A stretch of 24,351 bases of DNA, from contig JAISDN010000037.1 of NCBI GenBank assembly GCA_031264785.1, positions 1-24,351 on the forward strand, read 5' to 3'. Below are positions 15,240 through 22,003 of the stretch, piece by piece (position 1 is the first letter of the stretch; each line of letters starts with the position of its first letter). Source of the DNA: Candidatus Nomurabacteria bacterium. GTDB taxonomy: Bacteria > Patescibacteriota > Saccharimonadia > Saccharimonadales > Saccharimonadaceae. A program made the position numbers and the translations under genes. Below the pieces are notes generated by a model. It made no database searches and was not told the origin of the DNA. It was given only the letters and a program-made list of their open reading frames with translations.

Positions 15240-15617
15240 TTAAAGTGCCGACACTGCTTCCGGATTCATAACGCGCCAGTAGTTCCCGACCCGCACCGCG
15301 ATAACGTCGCGGCTGATTCCAGCATAATCCAGTTGGTAATTGTCGAGCTTGACTCGGCCCTGCTTGCCGTCAAGTTTAGTTTCGACCTTGCCGACCCGAA
15401 ACTTAACGTTTTTGTCTGCAATGGCTTCGTCCAAGATGTCACCACTAAGGGCCGTTTCCATATCGCGATCCCAAACGTCTTTAGGATACAGATGCAGATA
15501 TTTACCAAACCCGCGCGTGATAACAACTCCAGAGTCGAACTCTTCGCGCAGCTCCGACGGAATCGTTAATCGATTTTTGTCGTCGAGCTTGCGTTCGAAA
15601 TAGTCTACCCTTGCCAT
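15240..15617 (-). CDS. mraZ: Transcriptional regulator MraZ
   Basis: A DNA-binding regulator of the dcw cluster, built from two AbrB/SpoVT-like domains that assemble into rings. The 125-aa protein is shorter than most MraZ (about 140-150). The first domain has the motif DDKNRLTIPSELRE; the second is DGKQGRVKLDNYQ, in which the usual Ile-Pro is replaced by KLDN. AGGAAAGG lies directly before the ATG at 15617. The promoter (15690-15719) carries two GTGGG boxes 10 bp apart, the usual MraZ target, so autoregulation is likely. It is first in the cluster but is separated from rsmH by a 275-bp structured element. Confidence 0.92.
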   Translation of the reverse strand: MARVDYFERKLDDKNRLTIPSELREEFDSGVVITRGFGKYLHLYPKDVWDRDMETALSGDILDEAIADKNVKFRVGKVETKLDGKQGRVKLDNYQLDYAGISRDVIAVRVGNYWRVMNPEAVSAL

Positions 15618-15660
15618 TACCTTTCCTGATTATTTTTTTAATGTCTGTGGTTTTTGTTTG

Positions 15661-15674
15661 CCGCAATGCTGCGG
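15661..15674. repeat. Small hairpin in the mraZ 5' leader
   Basis: CCGCA (15661-15665) pairs with TGCGG (15670-15674) across a 4-nt loop. It lies in the predicted 66-nt leader between the mraZ start of transcription (about 15683) and the ATG at 15617. Confidence 0.4.
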
Positions 15675-15689
15675 TTTGCCACTGGATTC

Positions 15690-15744
15690 ATTATACTACC
15701 CACCACGACCCACTTGCAAGGCTTTTTTTCGACTTTTTACCCAC
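15690..15744 (-). promoter_or_regulatory. mraZ promoter with MraZ-type GTGGG boxes
   Basis: On the minus strand TTGCAA (15714-15719) and TATAAT (15690-15695) are 18 nt apart. The spacer contains two GTGGG boxes (15699-15703 and 15709-15713) repeated every 10 bp, as in known MraZ operators. A third GTGGG lies 31 bp further upstream (15740-15744). MraZ bound here would cover the promoter. Confidence 0.75.
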
Positions 15745-15756
15745 TTTTCGCTAAGT

Positions 15757-15765
15757 TGTGGAAAA
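15757..15765 (-). promoter_or_regulatory. DnaA-box-like 9-mer upstream of mraZ
   Basis: The minus strand reads TTTTCCACA, matching TTWTNCACA. It lies about 40 bp upstream of the mraZ -35. It is one of three identical 9-mers in the window, all intergenic. Confidence 0.35.
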
Positions 15766-15775
15766 GTAAAGCAAA

Positions 15776-15793
15776 AACGCTATATATAGCGTT
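15776..15793. repeat. Perfect 18-bp palindrome
   Basis: AACGCTATATATAGCGTT is a perfect palindrome with no spacer. It lies upstream of mraZ and downstream of the terminator of the 15923-16489 gene. It could be a binding site for a dimeric regulator or a cruciform-prone site. Confidence 0.45.
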
Positions 15794-15834
15794 CGACACA
15801 CCATATATACTTCGTGTAAACCTTCACGTTTTCA

Positions 15835-15862
15835 AATAAAGACGAGCAAGCTCGTCTTTATT
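15835..15862 (-). terminator. Strong hairpin, probable terminator of the sortase-ftsEX cluster
   Basis: AATAAAGACGAG (15835-15846) pairs perfectly with CTCGTCTTTATT (15851-15862) across a 4-nt loop. The 3' arm is U-rich in either direction. It lies 60 nt after the stop codon of the 15923-16489 gene and before the mraZ promoter, so it probably separates the two transcription units. Confidence 0.6.
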
Positions 15863-15865
15863 GTT

Positions 15866-15922
15866 CAAACGTTCGGTTTATAGCGTCCCGTCATTCCGGG
15901 CTCGACCCGGAATCCAGACATT
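15866..15922. other. Rest of the mraZ upstream gap, no gene seen
   Basis: The whole gap 15618-15922 (305 bp) contains the mraZ leader and promoter, one DnaA-box-like 9-mer, an 18-bp palindrome, a terminator hairpin and this REP-like stretch next to the preceding gene. I see no coding potential in it. Confidence 0.5.
15891..15914 (+). repeat. REP-like palindromic element, intact copy
   Basis: ATTCCGGG (15893-15900) pairs with CCCGGAAT (15906-15913) across the loop CTCGA. It is preceded by GTC and followed by CC. Similar GTCATTCCGGG palindromes are seen in many bacterial genomes as dispersed REP elements. Degenerate relatives lie at 6972-6996 and 7150-7174. Confidence 0.65.
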
Positions 15923-16489
15923 CTACTCAGTAGCATCCTTCGTCTGCTCGTCGCCGCCCTCATCCGCGCTAATCGCAATCGGGCCAGAATTAATGATCCG
16001 GTTATCACTCTCACGATAAATTATGGCTTGACTAGACTCCGCAAAAATCAGCACTTTATCACCATTATCGGCGTCCGCAAAAAACGGCTGATCCTTCAAC
16101 TTTTCCTTATCGCTAACCGTAGCAATCGTCGGCGTTTCGTCCGGCAGCTTAATCAAGGCTGAAACCTTGCTGACCAAATCATTAGTCTCCTGCTCGGCAA
16201 TAGCCTTCTGGCCGTCTGGCGACCGCAAATTAACATTCTCCATATATTGCCAAGCCCCAAAGCCGACTAAACCTAAAATAACCACGCCAACAATAATCTT
16301 AGCAGTTAAGCTCGATGACGATTTTTTGGCCTTTTTAGCTTTTTTAAGCTTGCTGTTTTTCTGCTCACCCTTATCTAAAATCTGGCGCAGCTTCTCAACC
16401 CGCTCCTCATCCGACAAAGCCTTGCTCGACTCGACTTTTGCCTTCTGCTCGGCTTTCATTTCTTTATCGTCCAATTTAAAACCGTCCAT
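15923..16489 (-). CDS. Single-pass membrane protein of unknown function (CPR-type)
   Basis: A 188-aa protein with no named function. Residues 1-62 are charged and Lys-rich (KLKKAKKAKKSSSS just before the membrane), about 63-82 form one membrane helix, and the rest is probably extracytoplasmic. The segment LPDETPTIATVSDKEKLKDQ (about 117-136) followed by PFFADADNGDKVLIF resembles a conserved block that I recall from hypothetical proteins in many CPR genomes; this is memory, not a search. The acidic C-terminal tail is low complexity. AAAGGAGG precedes the ATG by 4-5 nt, and the gene has its own consensus-like promoter (16520-16548). It lies 84 nt after the ctpA-like gene, whose protease may act in the same compartment. 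Confidence 0.8.
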   Translation of the reverse strand: MDGFKLDDKEMKAEQKAKVESSKALSDEERVEKLRQILDKGEQKNSKLKKAKKAKKSSSSLTAKIIVGVVILGLVGFGAWQYMENVNLRSPDGQKAIAEQETNDLVSKVSALIKLPDETPTIATVSDKEKLKDQPFFADADNGDKVLIFAESSQAIIYRESDNRIINSGPIAISADEGGDEQTKDATE

Positions 16490-16519
16490 CTTCCTCCTTT
16501 TTACTTATGGTTTACGACC

Positions 16520-16548
16520 ATTATAATACATGAAGGGCCAAATTGCAA
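16520..16548 (-). promoter_or_regulatory. Promoter of the 15923-16489 gene
   Basis: On the minus strand TTGCAA (16543-16548), a 17-nt spacer and TATAAT (16520-16525) lie upstream of the ATG at 16489. The same -35, TTGCAA, occurs in the mraZ promoter and in that of the secreted protein at 23638. The leader of about 24 nt carries the AAAGGAGG site. Confidence 0.65.
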
Positions 16549-16573
16549 AGCATTTTCAACAGATTGTGTCGGG

Positions 16574-17776
16574 TTATTTCTTCGGCCTTTTGGCGATTTC
16601 CAGCGCTTTTTTCAGCTGATTATCGCTACCGTCCTTGCGATAAGCTTCAACGTTCAACTCAACTTTTTCGTCCGGCGCGATTCCAGATTCGGTAATATTT
16701 TTATCATTTGGTGTGTACCAGCGAGCGATAGTGACTTTCAAGCGGTCGCCGGACGACGGCAGAGATTTTATGGTTTGCACACTGCCTTTGCCAAACGAAT
16801 CCACACCCACCACCGTCGCTAGTTTATAATCCTTCAAAGCACCGGCCAAAATCTCCGACGCACTGGCCGAGCCGCCATCAATCAGCACCACAGTCTTCAG
16901 GCCTTTCAAAATATTACTGCCGCGAGCTTTTTCTTGAGTAACGATTCGACTGCCGGTTTTTTCGGTGGTGACAATTTTCCCAGAATCGATCCACAAACTA
17001 GCCACATCGGCCGCCGCGCTAACGTAGCCGCCGCCATTGCCGCGCAAGTCCAAAACCACGCCTTTCACCTTCTTCTCTACAAACTTGCGAGCCGCCTTTT
17101 CGGCCAAATCCACCGTGTCGCCGCCAGCAAAGCGCGAAATCTTCAACACACCCACACCGTCCTTAATCTCATATTTCACACTCGGGCTGTTAATCGTGGC
17201 CCGCTCAATATCAAACTCCAGCAATTTATTATCGCGAATAATGGTCATCTTGACTTTAGTGCCGGCCGGCCCGCGAATTATCTTGGTGGCGTCGTCCGCC
17301 AACCAACTTAGCGTATCCTTATCGTCAACTTTGGCAATCAAATCGCCAGCCATCAGCCCCGCCTTCTCGGCCGGCGTGTCATCCAAAGTGTCGATAATTG
17401 TCAGCGCGCCATTCCGGTTTGTAAACTCAATTCCAATCCCCTGAAATTCGCCCTCCAAACTCTCCTGAAATTCCTGCGCTTCGACCTCCGTAAACAGCTG
17501 CGTATAAGGATCGCCCAAACCGTCCACCATTCCCCGCTTGGCGCCGTTGATCAAGTCTTCATCTTTAATTTCGCCGTCATAATTATCTTTCAAAGCGGCG
17601 TAAACTTCGTCTAGTTCCGAATAATCCAAAGCCGACGAGCCCGCATCCAACCGCAGCCCCAGCCACAATCCAAACAACAGCCCCACCACAATGCCGATAA
17701 TCGTCAGCACCAACTGGCGATTTTTGACCGGCCGAACACCGACCTCGTTAATGATTTCAATTTCTCGCACTTCCAT
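16574..17776 (-). CDS. C-terminal processing protease, CtpA/Prc type (S41 family)
   Basis: A membrane-anchored serine protease that trims or degrades extracytoplasmic proteins. The 400-aa protein has one membrane helix (about 21-43), an N-terminal helical region, a PDZ domain (about 100-180, with GIGIEF and the AGLMAGDLI loop), and the S41 core with DLRGNGGG. By the spacing known from CtpB the catalytic set is Ser305 (in GGSASASEI), Lys330 (in SFGKGS) and Gln334. There is no ribosome binding site; an extended -10 TGATATAAT ends 8 nt before the ATG, so a leaderless mRNA is likely. It starts 24 nt after the PcsB-like gene, which suggests a role in controlling the hydrolase or other envelope proteins; that link is inferred from position. 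Confidence 0.92.
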   Translation of the reverse strand: MEVREIEIINEVGVRPVKNRQLVLTIIGIVVGLLFGLWLGLRLDAGSSALDYSELDEVYAALKDNYDGEIKDEDLINGAKRGMVDGLGDPYTQLFTEVEAQEFQESLEGEFQGIGIEFTNRNGALTIIDTLDDTPAEKAGLMAGDLIAKVDDKDTLSWLADDATKIIRGPAGTKVKMTIIRDNKLLEFDIERATINSPSVKYEIKDGVGVLKISRFAGGDTVDLAEKAARKFVEKKVKGVVLDLRGNGGGYVSAAADVASLWIDSGKIVTTEKTGSRIVTQEKARGSNILKGLKTVVLIDGGSASASEILAGALKDYKLATVVGVDSFGKGSVQTIKSLPSSGDRLKVTIARWYTPNDKNITESGIAPDEKVELNVEAYRKDGSDNQLKKALEIAKRPKK

Positions 17777-17784
17777 AATAAAGA

Positions 17785-17790
17785 ATTATA
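17785..17790 (-). promoter_or_regulatory. -10 element of the ctpA-like gene (leaderless type)
   Basis: The minus strand reads TGATATAAT, an extended -10. It ends 8 nt before the ATG at 17776. TTGGCG lies 18 nt further upstream as a possible -35. No ribosome binding site fits in the gap. Confidence 0.6.
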
Positions 17791-17800
17791 TCACAAGCAT

Positions 17801-18937
17801 TTACCATTCGCCAAAATAAATATAATCAAACGAGCTGGCGCTAGCCGAACCGGTGCCATACATACCCGGACCAGCTCGATTGTAATCCGAGAAATAAACC
17901 GTGTTACCTTCAACTTTTTCCACCCAAACCACGTGGCCGTAATAGCCGGCATAAGACACCCCAACCGAGCCAACTTTAGCAGTCGAGCCAGTGGGAATTC
18001 CATAACTTTGGGCCGTTGACACCCACTCATTAGCGTTGCCCCGCCCGCCAAAATACGGCATATTGCCATAAGTCGCGTCAACTTTATAAGCCGTGTAAGA
18101 CACACACTCACGGTAATACAAACCCCACGGATCAATCCCGCCATCCAGCGTATAATCACAATACGGATAGCCGCCGCCACATTGCGAACTGGTGCCGCCG
18201 CCAAAGGTCTGACGCACCAAACGCGACTGCTCGGTCATTTGACGCTGGCGTTCTTCGTCGTGCGCTTCGGCCTCGTTTTCATATTTATATTGCTTGCCGG
18301 CCCACTCGTCTTTCAAATCCTGCAATTCGCTGCGCCGCGCATCAACATCGGCCTTGCGAGCCTCGTTATCGGTTTTCTTCGCCTTAGCCAACTTATGCTG
18401 CGCCTCCAGTTCGGCCTTAGCTTTTTTGGTTTCCTCCACAATCATTTTGACTTTATCTTGAATAATTTGCTGATTAGTCTGCCTTGTTGTAAAATCTACA
18501 ACACTATCCGAACTGGCAATAATTTCCAATTCCGAAACGCCGGTTTCCAGATATAACTTCACCACCGTTTTCTTAATCGATTCGCGCAACTGATCCAATT
18601 TTTTCTCATTATTATCAATTTTAAGGTTCAGATCCTCAATTTCGGCCTGATTTTTATTAATGTCGGCCTGAATTGCATAAATTTCGTTGGTTTTGCGATC
18701 GACATCTTGCTGATACTTATTCTTGACTTGCTCGGCGTCTTCAGCTTGTTCACGAGCGGCGTCGGCCTTCTGCTCGGCCTCCTTACAAGCCTTAGAAGAA
18801 CACTCATACCAATAAACATAATAATCAGCCTGCGCCGGTTGCTGCACCAAAAAAGTCAGGCCAAAAGCCATCACACCAACCGTCGCACCGGCTGCCCAAG
18901 CAATTTTTCGTGATTTTTTCAACGTTTTTCTACCCAT
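17801..18937 (-). CDS. PcsB-like secreted peptidoglycan hydrolase (coiled coil + CHAP)
   Basis: Probably a septal or peripheral peptidoglycan hydrolase controlled by FtsEX. The 378-aa protein has a basic N-terminus and a signal peptide (likely cleavage after A-Q-A, residue 37). A long two-part coiled coil (about 50-240) and a C-terminal CHAP amidase/endopeptidase domain (about 255-378) follow. The likely catalytic residues are Cys278 (RECVSYTAYKV), His335 (GYYGHVVWVEKV) and Asn353 (DYN). Two further Cys pairs (46/51 and 253/260) could form disulfides. This is the architecture of streptococcal PcsB, and the gene lies 23 nt after ftsX, as expected for a FtsEX partner. The start has no ribosome binding site, with TGGTAAAAT ending 7 nt upstream. 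Confidence 0.87.
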   Translation of the reverse strand: MGRKTLKKSRKIAWAAGATVGVMAFGLTFLVQQPAQADYYVYWYECSSKACKEAEQKADAAREQAEDAEQVKNKYQQDVDRKTNEIYAIQADINKNQAEIEDLNLKIDNNEKKLDQLRESIKKTVVKLYLETGVSELEIIASSDSVVDFTTRQTNQQIIQDKVKMIVEETKKAKAELEAQHKLAKAKKTDNEARKADVDARRSELQDLKDEWAGKQYKYENEAEAHDEERQRQMTEQSRLVRQTFGGGTSSQCGGGYPYCDYTLDGGIDPWGLYYRECVSYTAYKVDATYGNMPYFGGRGNANEWVSTAQSYGIPTGSTAKVGSVGVSYAGYYGHVVWVEKVEGNTVYFSDYNRAGPGMYGTGSASASSFDYIYFGEW

Positions 18938-18944
18938 ACTATTT

Positions 18945-18950
18945 ATTTTA
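18945..18950 (-). promoter_or_regulatory. -10 element of the pcsB-like gene (leaderless type)
   Basis: The minus strand reads TGGTAAAAT, an extended -10. It ends 7 nt before the ATG at 18937. It lies in the 23-nt gap after ftsX, so the hydrolase could be transcribed independently of ftsEX. Confidence 0.5.
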
Positions 18951-18960
18951 CCATAAGCGC

Positions 18961-19977
18961 TTAATATTTCAAATATTTCTTGACCGCCAGCCGCGCCGAA
19001 ATATCACCAATAATCATCCCGACCACCACAATGCCAATAATTACCAGTGGCGCATAGCCAATCATAATGGCGTTCAAAAGCTCGGTGCTAAAACCGCCCA
19101 CTGCCGCGCCAACGCGGACTTCTGGCAAAAACGACAAAATCAGCGTATAGCCAGCACCGGCGGCAATAATCCCGGAAATCGCGCCATACAAATCGGCCTC
19201 CACCAAAAACGGCGCGCGCGTATAAGATTTTTCCGCGCCAATCAACTTTTCCATCTCAATTTCGTCCTTACGAGCAAAAATCGCCAGCCGAATCGTATTA
19301 AAAATCACCAAAATCGTAATAAACAAGAAAATCCCGCTCAGCGCAAAACCAGCAATTTGCGCGCCGTTGGCCAAGTTGGCGATATTCTGGACAGTCTTCT
19401 GATTGTCGCCGTGCCAAAACTGCTTTTCATAACTATTCGGGTCTTCATAAACCTTGAACTGACTTTTCTGACCGTCGATCGCCTCGCGCAAACCGTCAGT
19501 ATTATAAATATCATTGACGTGAATACTAACCTCAATCGGCAAAATATCACTCAGCTCAATGCCACTCTCGGTAATCAGCGCCTCAGTCTCGGCATCGACC
19601 ACCTGACTTTCTTCCAGCCGCTTAATGCTTTCCTCTTTGGACTTAATATCCACCCACGCCACATTGTCGTCGGTCTCGAGAGCCTGCTTCAGCTCGGTCT
19701 TAATATCTTCCGGCGTATCCGGTTTGAGATACAGCGCCAAATCCATTTTTTCAACTTTAGTAGCCTGCACCGTGTCGTTCAGCATCACCGTCGCCGCGCC
19801 GGCCACAAACACCGTCAACAGCGTAATCGTCATCACCACAATAGCCGCCAAACTTAGCCAAATATTACGCACAAAATTACTAACGCCGTATTTGACCGAG
19901 CGCCGCCACATCAAAAACCGTCGCGCCGCCGTTTGTCGGCTGCGCAGTTGGCGGGCGTTACTTCGATTATTTCGCAT
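18961..19977 (-). CDS. ftsX: Cell division ABC transporter membrane subunit FtsX
   Basis: The membrane subunit of FtsEX, which does not transport a solute but transmits ATP-driven changes to an extracellular hydrolase. With the ATG at 19977 the protein is 338 aa. This start has GAAAGG about 11 nt upstream and overlaps ftsE by 11 nt; the frame open to 20031 would lie deep within ftsE. After a basic cytoplasmic N-terminus comes a membrane helix (about 40-65), a large extracytoplasmic domain (about 66-200) that would contact PcsB, then three helices and a short basic C-terminus. This is the standard four-helix FtsX topology. The pcsB-like gene follows directly. Confidence 0.9.
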   Translation of the reverse strand: MRNNRSNARQLRSRQTAARRFLMWRRSVKYGVSNFVRNIWLSLAAIVVMTITLLTVFVAGAATVMLNDTVQATKVEKMDLALYLKPDTPEDIKTELKQALETDDNVAWVDIKSKEESIKRLEESQVVDAETEALITESGIELSDILPIEVSIHVNDIYNTDGLREAIDGQKSQFKVYEDPNSYEKQFWHGDNQKTVQNIANLANGAQIAGFALSGIFLFITILVIFNTIRLAIFARKDEIEMEKLIGAEKSYTRAPFLVEADLYGAISGIIAAGAGYTLILSFLPEVRVGAAVGGFSTELLNAIMIGYAPLVIIGIVVVGMIIGDISARLAVKKYLKY

Positions 19978-20653
19978 TACGCACCAAACCTTTCGTATCA
20001 CTAACAATCCGCCCCACCGCAATTTTGACAACCCGATGCCGCAACTTCTTGACGATATTAGTATCGTGCGTAATCATCAAAACCGTCGTGCCATAATGGT
20101 TAATCTTAATCAACAATTTGACAATTTCCAAACTAGTTTCTTCGTCCAAATTAGCGGTCGGCTCGTCGGCAATCAAAATCTTCGGCTGCCGCACCATCGC
20201 CCGCGCAATCGCCACCCGCTGCATTTCCCCACCAGAAAGATGGCGCGGAAACTCGCTAGCCTTGTCAGCCAGTCCCACAATTTCCAAAATCTTCGGCACA
20301 TTATAATTAATTTCTTGCTTAGTCATTCCGGAAATTTCCATCGCAAAAGCCACATTTTCAAACACTGTGCGATTGGGCAAAAGTTTATAATCCTGAAAAA
20401 CCACGCCAATACGCCGCCGCAAATGTGGAATATCCTTGGGCCGCAAATCGTCATAATCAATGCCACCGACCACAATCTTGCCGCTAGTCGGCCGCTCTTC
20501 GCGATTCAAAAGCTTCAAAATCGTCGACTTGCCCGCGCCGCTTCGCCCCATTACAATCACAAATTCGCCCGGCGCCACATTCAAAGACACCTTGTCCAGC
20601 GCCGGCCGCCGACTTTTGGGATAAACTTTGGAAACCCTGTCAAGCAATATCAT
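19967..20653 (-). CDS. ftsE: Cell division ATP-binding protein FtsE
   Basis: The cytoplasmic ATPase of the FtsEX complex. The 228-aa length is typical. ABC motifs are complete: Walker A GRSGAGKST (about 36-44), Q-loop VVFQDYKLL, signature LSGGEMQRVAIARAM, Walker B ILIADEPTANLD and the switch His in MITHDT. The signature has Met where FtsE usually has Gln (LSGGEQQR). The ATG at 20653 has no ribosome binding site, and an extended -10 TGTTACAAT ends 6 nt upstream, just after the sortase stop. It overlaps ftsX by 11 nt. Confidence 0.95.
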   Translation of the reverse strand: MILLDRVSKVYPKSRRPALDKVSLNVAPGEFVIVMGRSGAGKSTILKLLNREERPTSGKIVVGGIDYDDLRPKDIPHLRRRIGVVFQDYKLLPNRTVFENVAFAMEISGMTKQEINYNVPKILEIVGLADKASEFPRHLSGGEMQRVAIARAMVRQPKILIADEPTANLDEETSLEIVKLLIKINHYGTTVLMITHDTNIVKKLRHRVVKIAVGRIVSDTKGLVRNAK

Positions 20654-20659
20654 AAGCTA

Positions 20660-20665
20660 ATTGTA
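20660..20665 (-). promoter_or_regulatory. -10 element of ftsE (leaderless type)
   Basis: The minus strand reads TGTTACAAT, an extended -10. It ends 6 nt before the ATG at 20653. It fits within the 19-nt gap between the sortase stop and ftsE. No ribosome binding site is visible. Confidence 0.5.
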
Positions 20666-20672
20666 ACACATC

Positions 20673-21857
20673 CTAAACTGCTTTTGAATAAACAATCAAC
20701 CGGTGCGAAAAACCGCCGCCGTTCATAGTCCCAGAACAAGTCATAATATTTAAGCCATAACGAGCATCTTTATCCGGTTGCAGAGCTTTTGCCATATCGA
20801 CCGACGCCACTGGCAAATTCTCCACCTTCGTCACCTGATAAGTAATTTTCTCACCGTCGCCCATTTCCACCGTAAACTTGTCATTAACCGCCACCTCATT
20901 CAGCCGATCAAACACGCCGCCAGCGTTGACGCCATTATAATGTCCGGTCATAAAAGCCGCACCGCGATCGCGCAGCTTGGAGCTGCCCGAATACCAACCG
21001 GCATAAGAAGCGTCCACCGGCACATCAATTTTATTAGATGGCGTCAAACCAACCGACTTGACCCGCGCCGTCAAATTGATTTTAGGAATCGAAATCACGC
21101 GCGGCAAATCGTCGGCCACTTTATAATCCGGAAAATTCGATCCGCTGTTGTTGTTACTACTGGAAGTTTTAATCTCCTCGCTGGGAGCCTGCGCCGACGC
21201 GCCATCGCTAAAAACGCTCTGAATCTGCTGATTAGTCTGCCAAGTATCAAAAGCCAAATAACTGGCCATAATTACAAAGAAAGTTACCACCGAATAACGA
21301 ATAATGTCGCTGGGCCGAATCTTGCCCTCAACCGGCTTTAGCTTGTCGACAATTTTCTTAATTTTGGCCGCCGCCTTGCTGGGCTGCTTAGGCCGCACCA
21401 TCGGCACCGCCACCGCGCCATAAGGCGTCGGCAGACCCGGCCGCATTGTCATCGGCATTGGCATTTGGCGCTGCTGACTGGCCGCCACCGTCACTGCCCG
21501 CTGATAATTTTGCTGTTGAATTGGTCGCTGGTGTTGGTGATGTTGCTGTTGGGGATGTGGCTGAGGCTGATGTTGTGGCGCTACCGGCGGCGCTTGATTC
21601 ATCACCGGCCGATGCCCCTGAGTTGGATATTGCTGATAAGCCACTGGCTGCGGACTGGGCGCTTGAGCCTGATAATAATGCTGCGGTTGGCCCTGAGCCG
21701 AATGTGTCTGTTGAGCTTGCGCCGTCTGACCGGCCTGAACCGGCGCAGCCTGCAAATTATCCATCGTCACCCGCGCCCCCCGACTGGGCACCCGAATCGA
21801 ACCCCGACCGGAGTTTTGAGCCTGCGCACGCTGATTATAATTCTGTCTTTTGTCCAT
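20673..21857 (-). CDS. Sortase with a long Gln/Pro/His-rich N-terminal region
   Basis: A membrane-anchored transpeptidase expected to join surface proteins to the cell wall or to each other. With the ATG at 21857 it is 394 aa; the frame continues to a GTG at 21965 but that would span a likely promoter. Residues 1-165 are low complexity, rich in Gln, Pro, Ala and His (for example HPQQQHHQHQRP, about 101-112), and should lie in the cytoplasm. A Lys-rich stretch precedes the membrane helix (about 187-203). The sortase beta-barrel (about 250-394) has His306 (FMTGHYNG), Cys374 (NIMTCSG) and Arg386 (SHRLIVY), the expected catalytic set. The subclass is unclear; the missing TLxTC consensus (here NIMTC) and the context suggest class D/E-like. 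ftsE follows after 19 nt. Confidence 0.88.
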   Translation of the reverse strand: MDKRQNYNQRAQAQNSGRGSIRVPSRGARVTMDNLQAAPVQAGQTAQAQQTHSAQGQPQHYYQAQAPSPQPVAYQQYPTQGHRPVMNQAPPVAPQHQPQPHPQQQHHQHQRPIQQQNYQRAVTVAASQQRQMPMPMTMRPGLPTPYGAVAVPMVRPKQPSKAAAKIKKIVDKLKPVEGKIRPSDIIRYSVVTFFVIMASYLAFDTWQTNQQIQSVFSDGASAQAPSEEIKTSSSNNNSGSNFPDYKVADDLPRVISIPKINLTARVKSVGLTPSNKIDVPVDASYAGWYSGSSKLRDRGAAFMTGHYNGVNAGGVFDRLNEVAVNDKFTVEMGDGEKITYQVTKVENLPVASVDMAKALQPDKDARYGLNIMTCSGTMNGGGFSHRLIVYSKAV

Positions 21858-21889
21858 CACTTTTTGTGTTTTAAATATTTTATAGCTCA

Positions 21890-21918
21890 ATAATACCAAA
21901 AATCCGCCCCAAAAGCAA
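21890..21918 (-). promoter_or_regulatory. Probable sortase promoter
   Basis: On the minus strand TTGCTT (21913-21918) and TATTAT (21890-21895) are 17 nt apart. Transcription would start near 21883, giving a leader of about 25 nt before the ATG at 21857. The leader is A-rich and shows no clear ribosome binding site. A TATAAA at 21879-21884 is an alternative -10. Confidence 0.4.
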
Positions 21919-21933
21919 CCCGCTTCTGCTAAC

Positions 21934-21942
21934 TTTTCCACA
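21934..21942 (+). promoter_or_regulatory. DnaA-box-like 9-mer TTTTCCACA
   Basis: It lies in the divergent region between the sortase and the AAA ATPase genes. The surrounding 12-mer CTTTTCCACAGG is identical to the one at 7231-7242. Confidence 0.35.
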
Positions 21943-22003
21943 GGCTTATTATAACCTATCGTCACACTGCATAAGATGTAATATAAAAAGCCAGATTCAT
22001 CCA

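Noticed and set aside
21858..21965. N-terminal extension of the sortase from a GTG at 21965
   Set aside because: The extension spans the likely promoter (21890-21918) and a DnaA-box-like site; the ATG at 21857 gives a normal cytoplasmic start.
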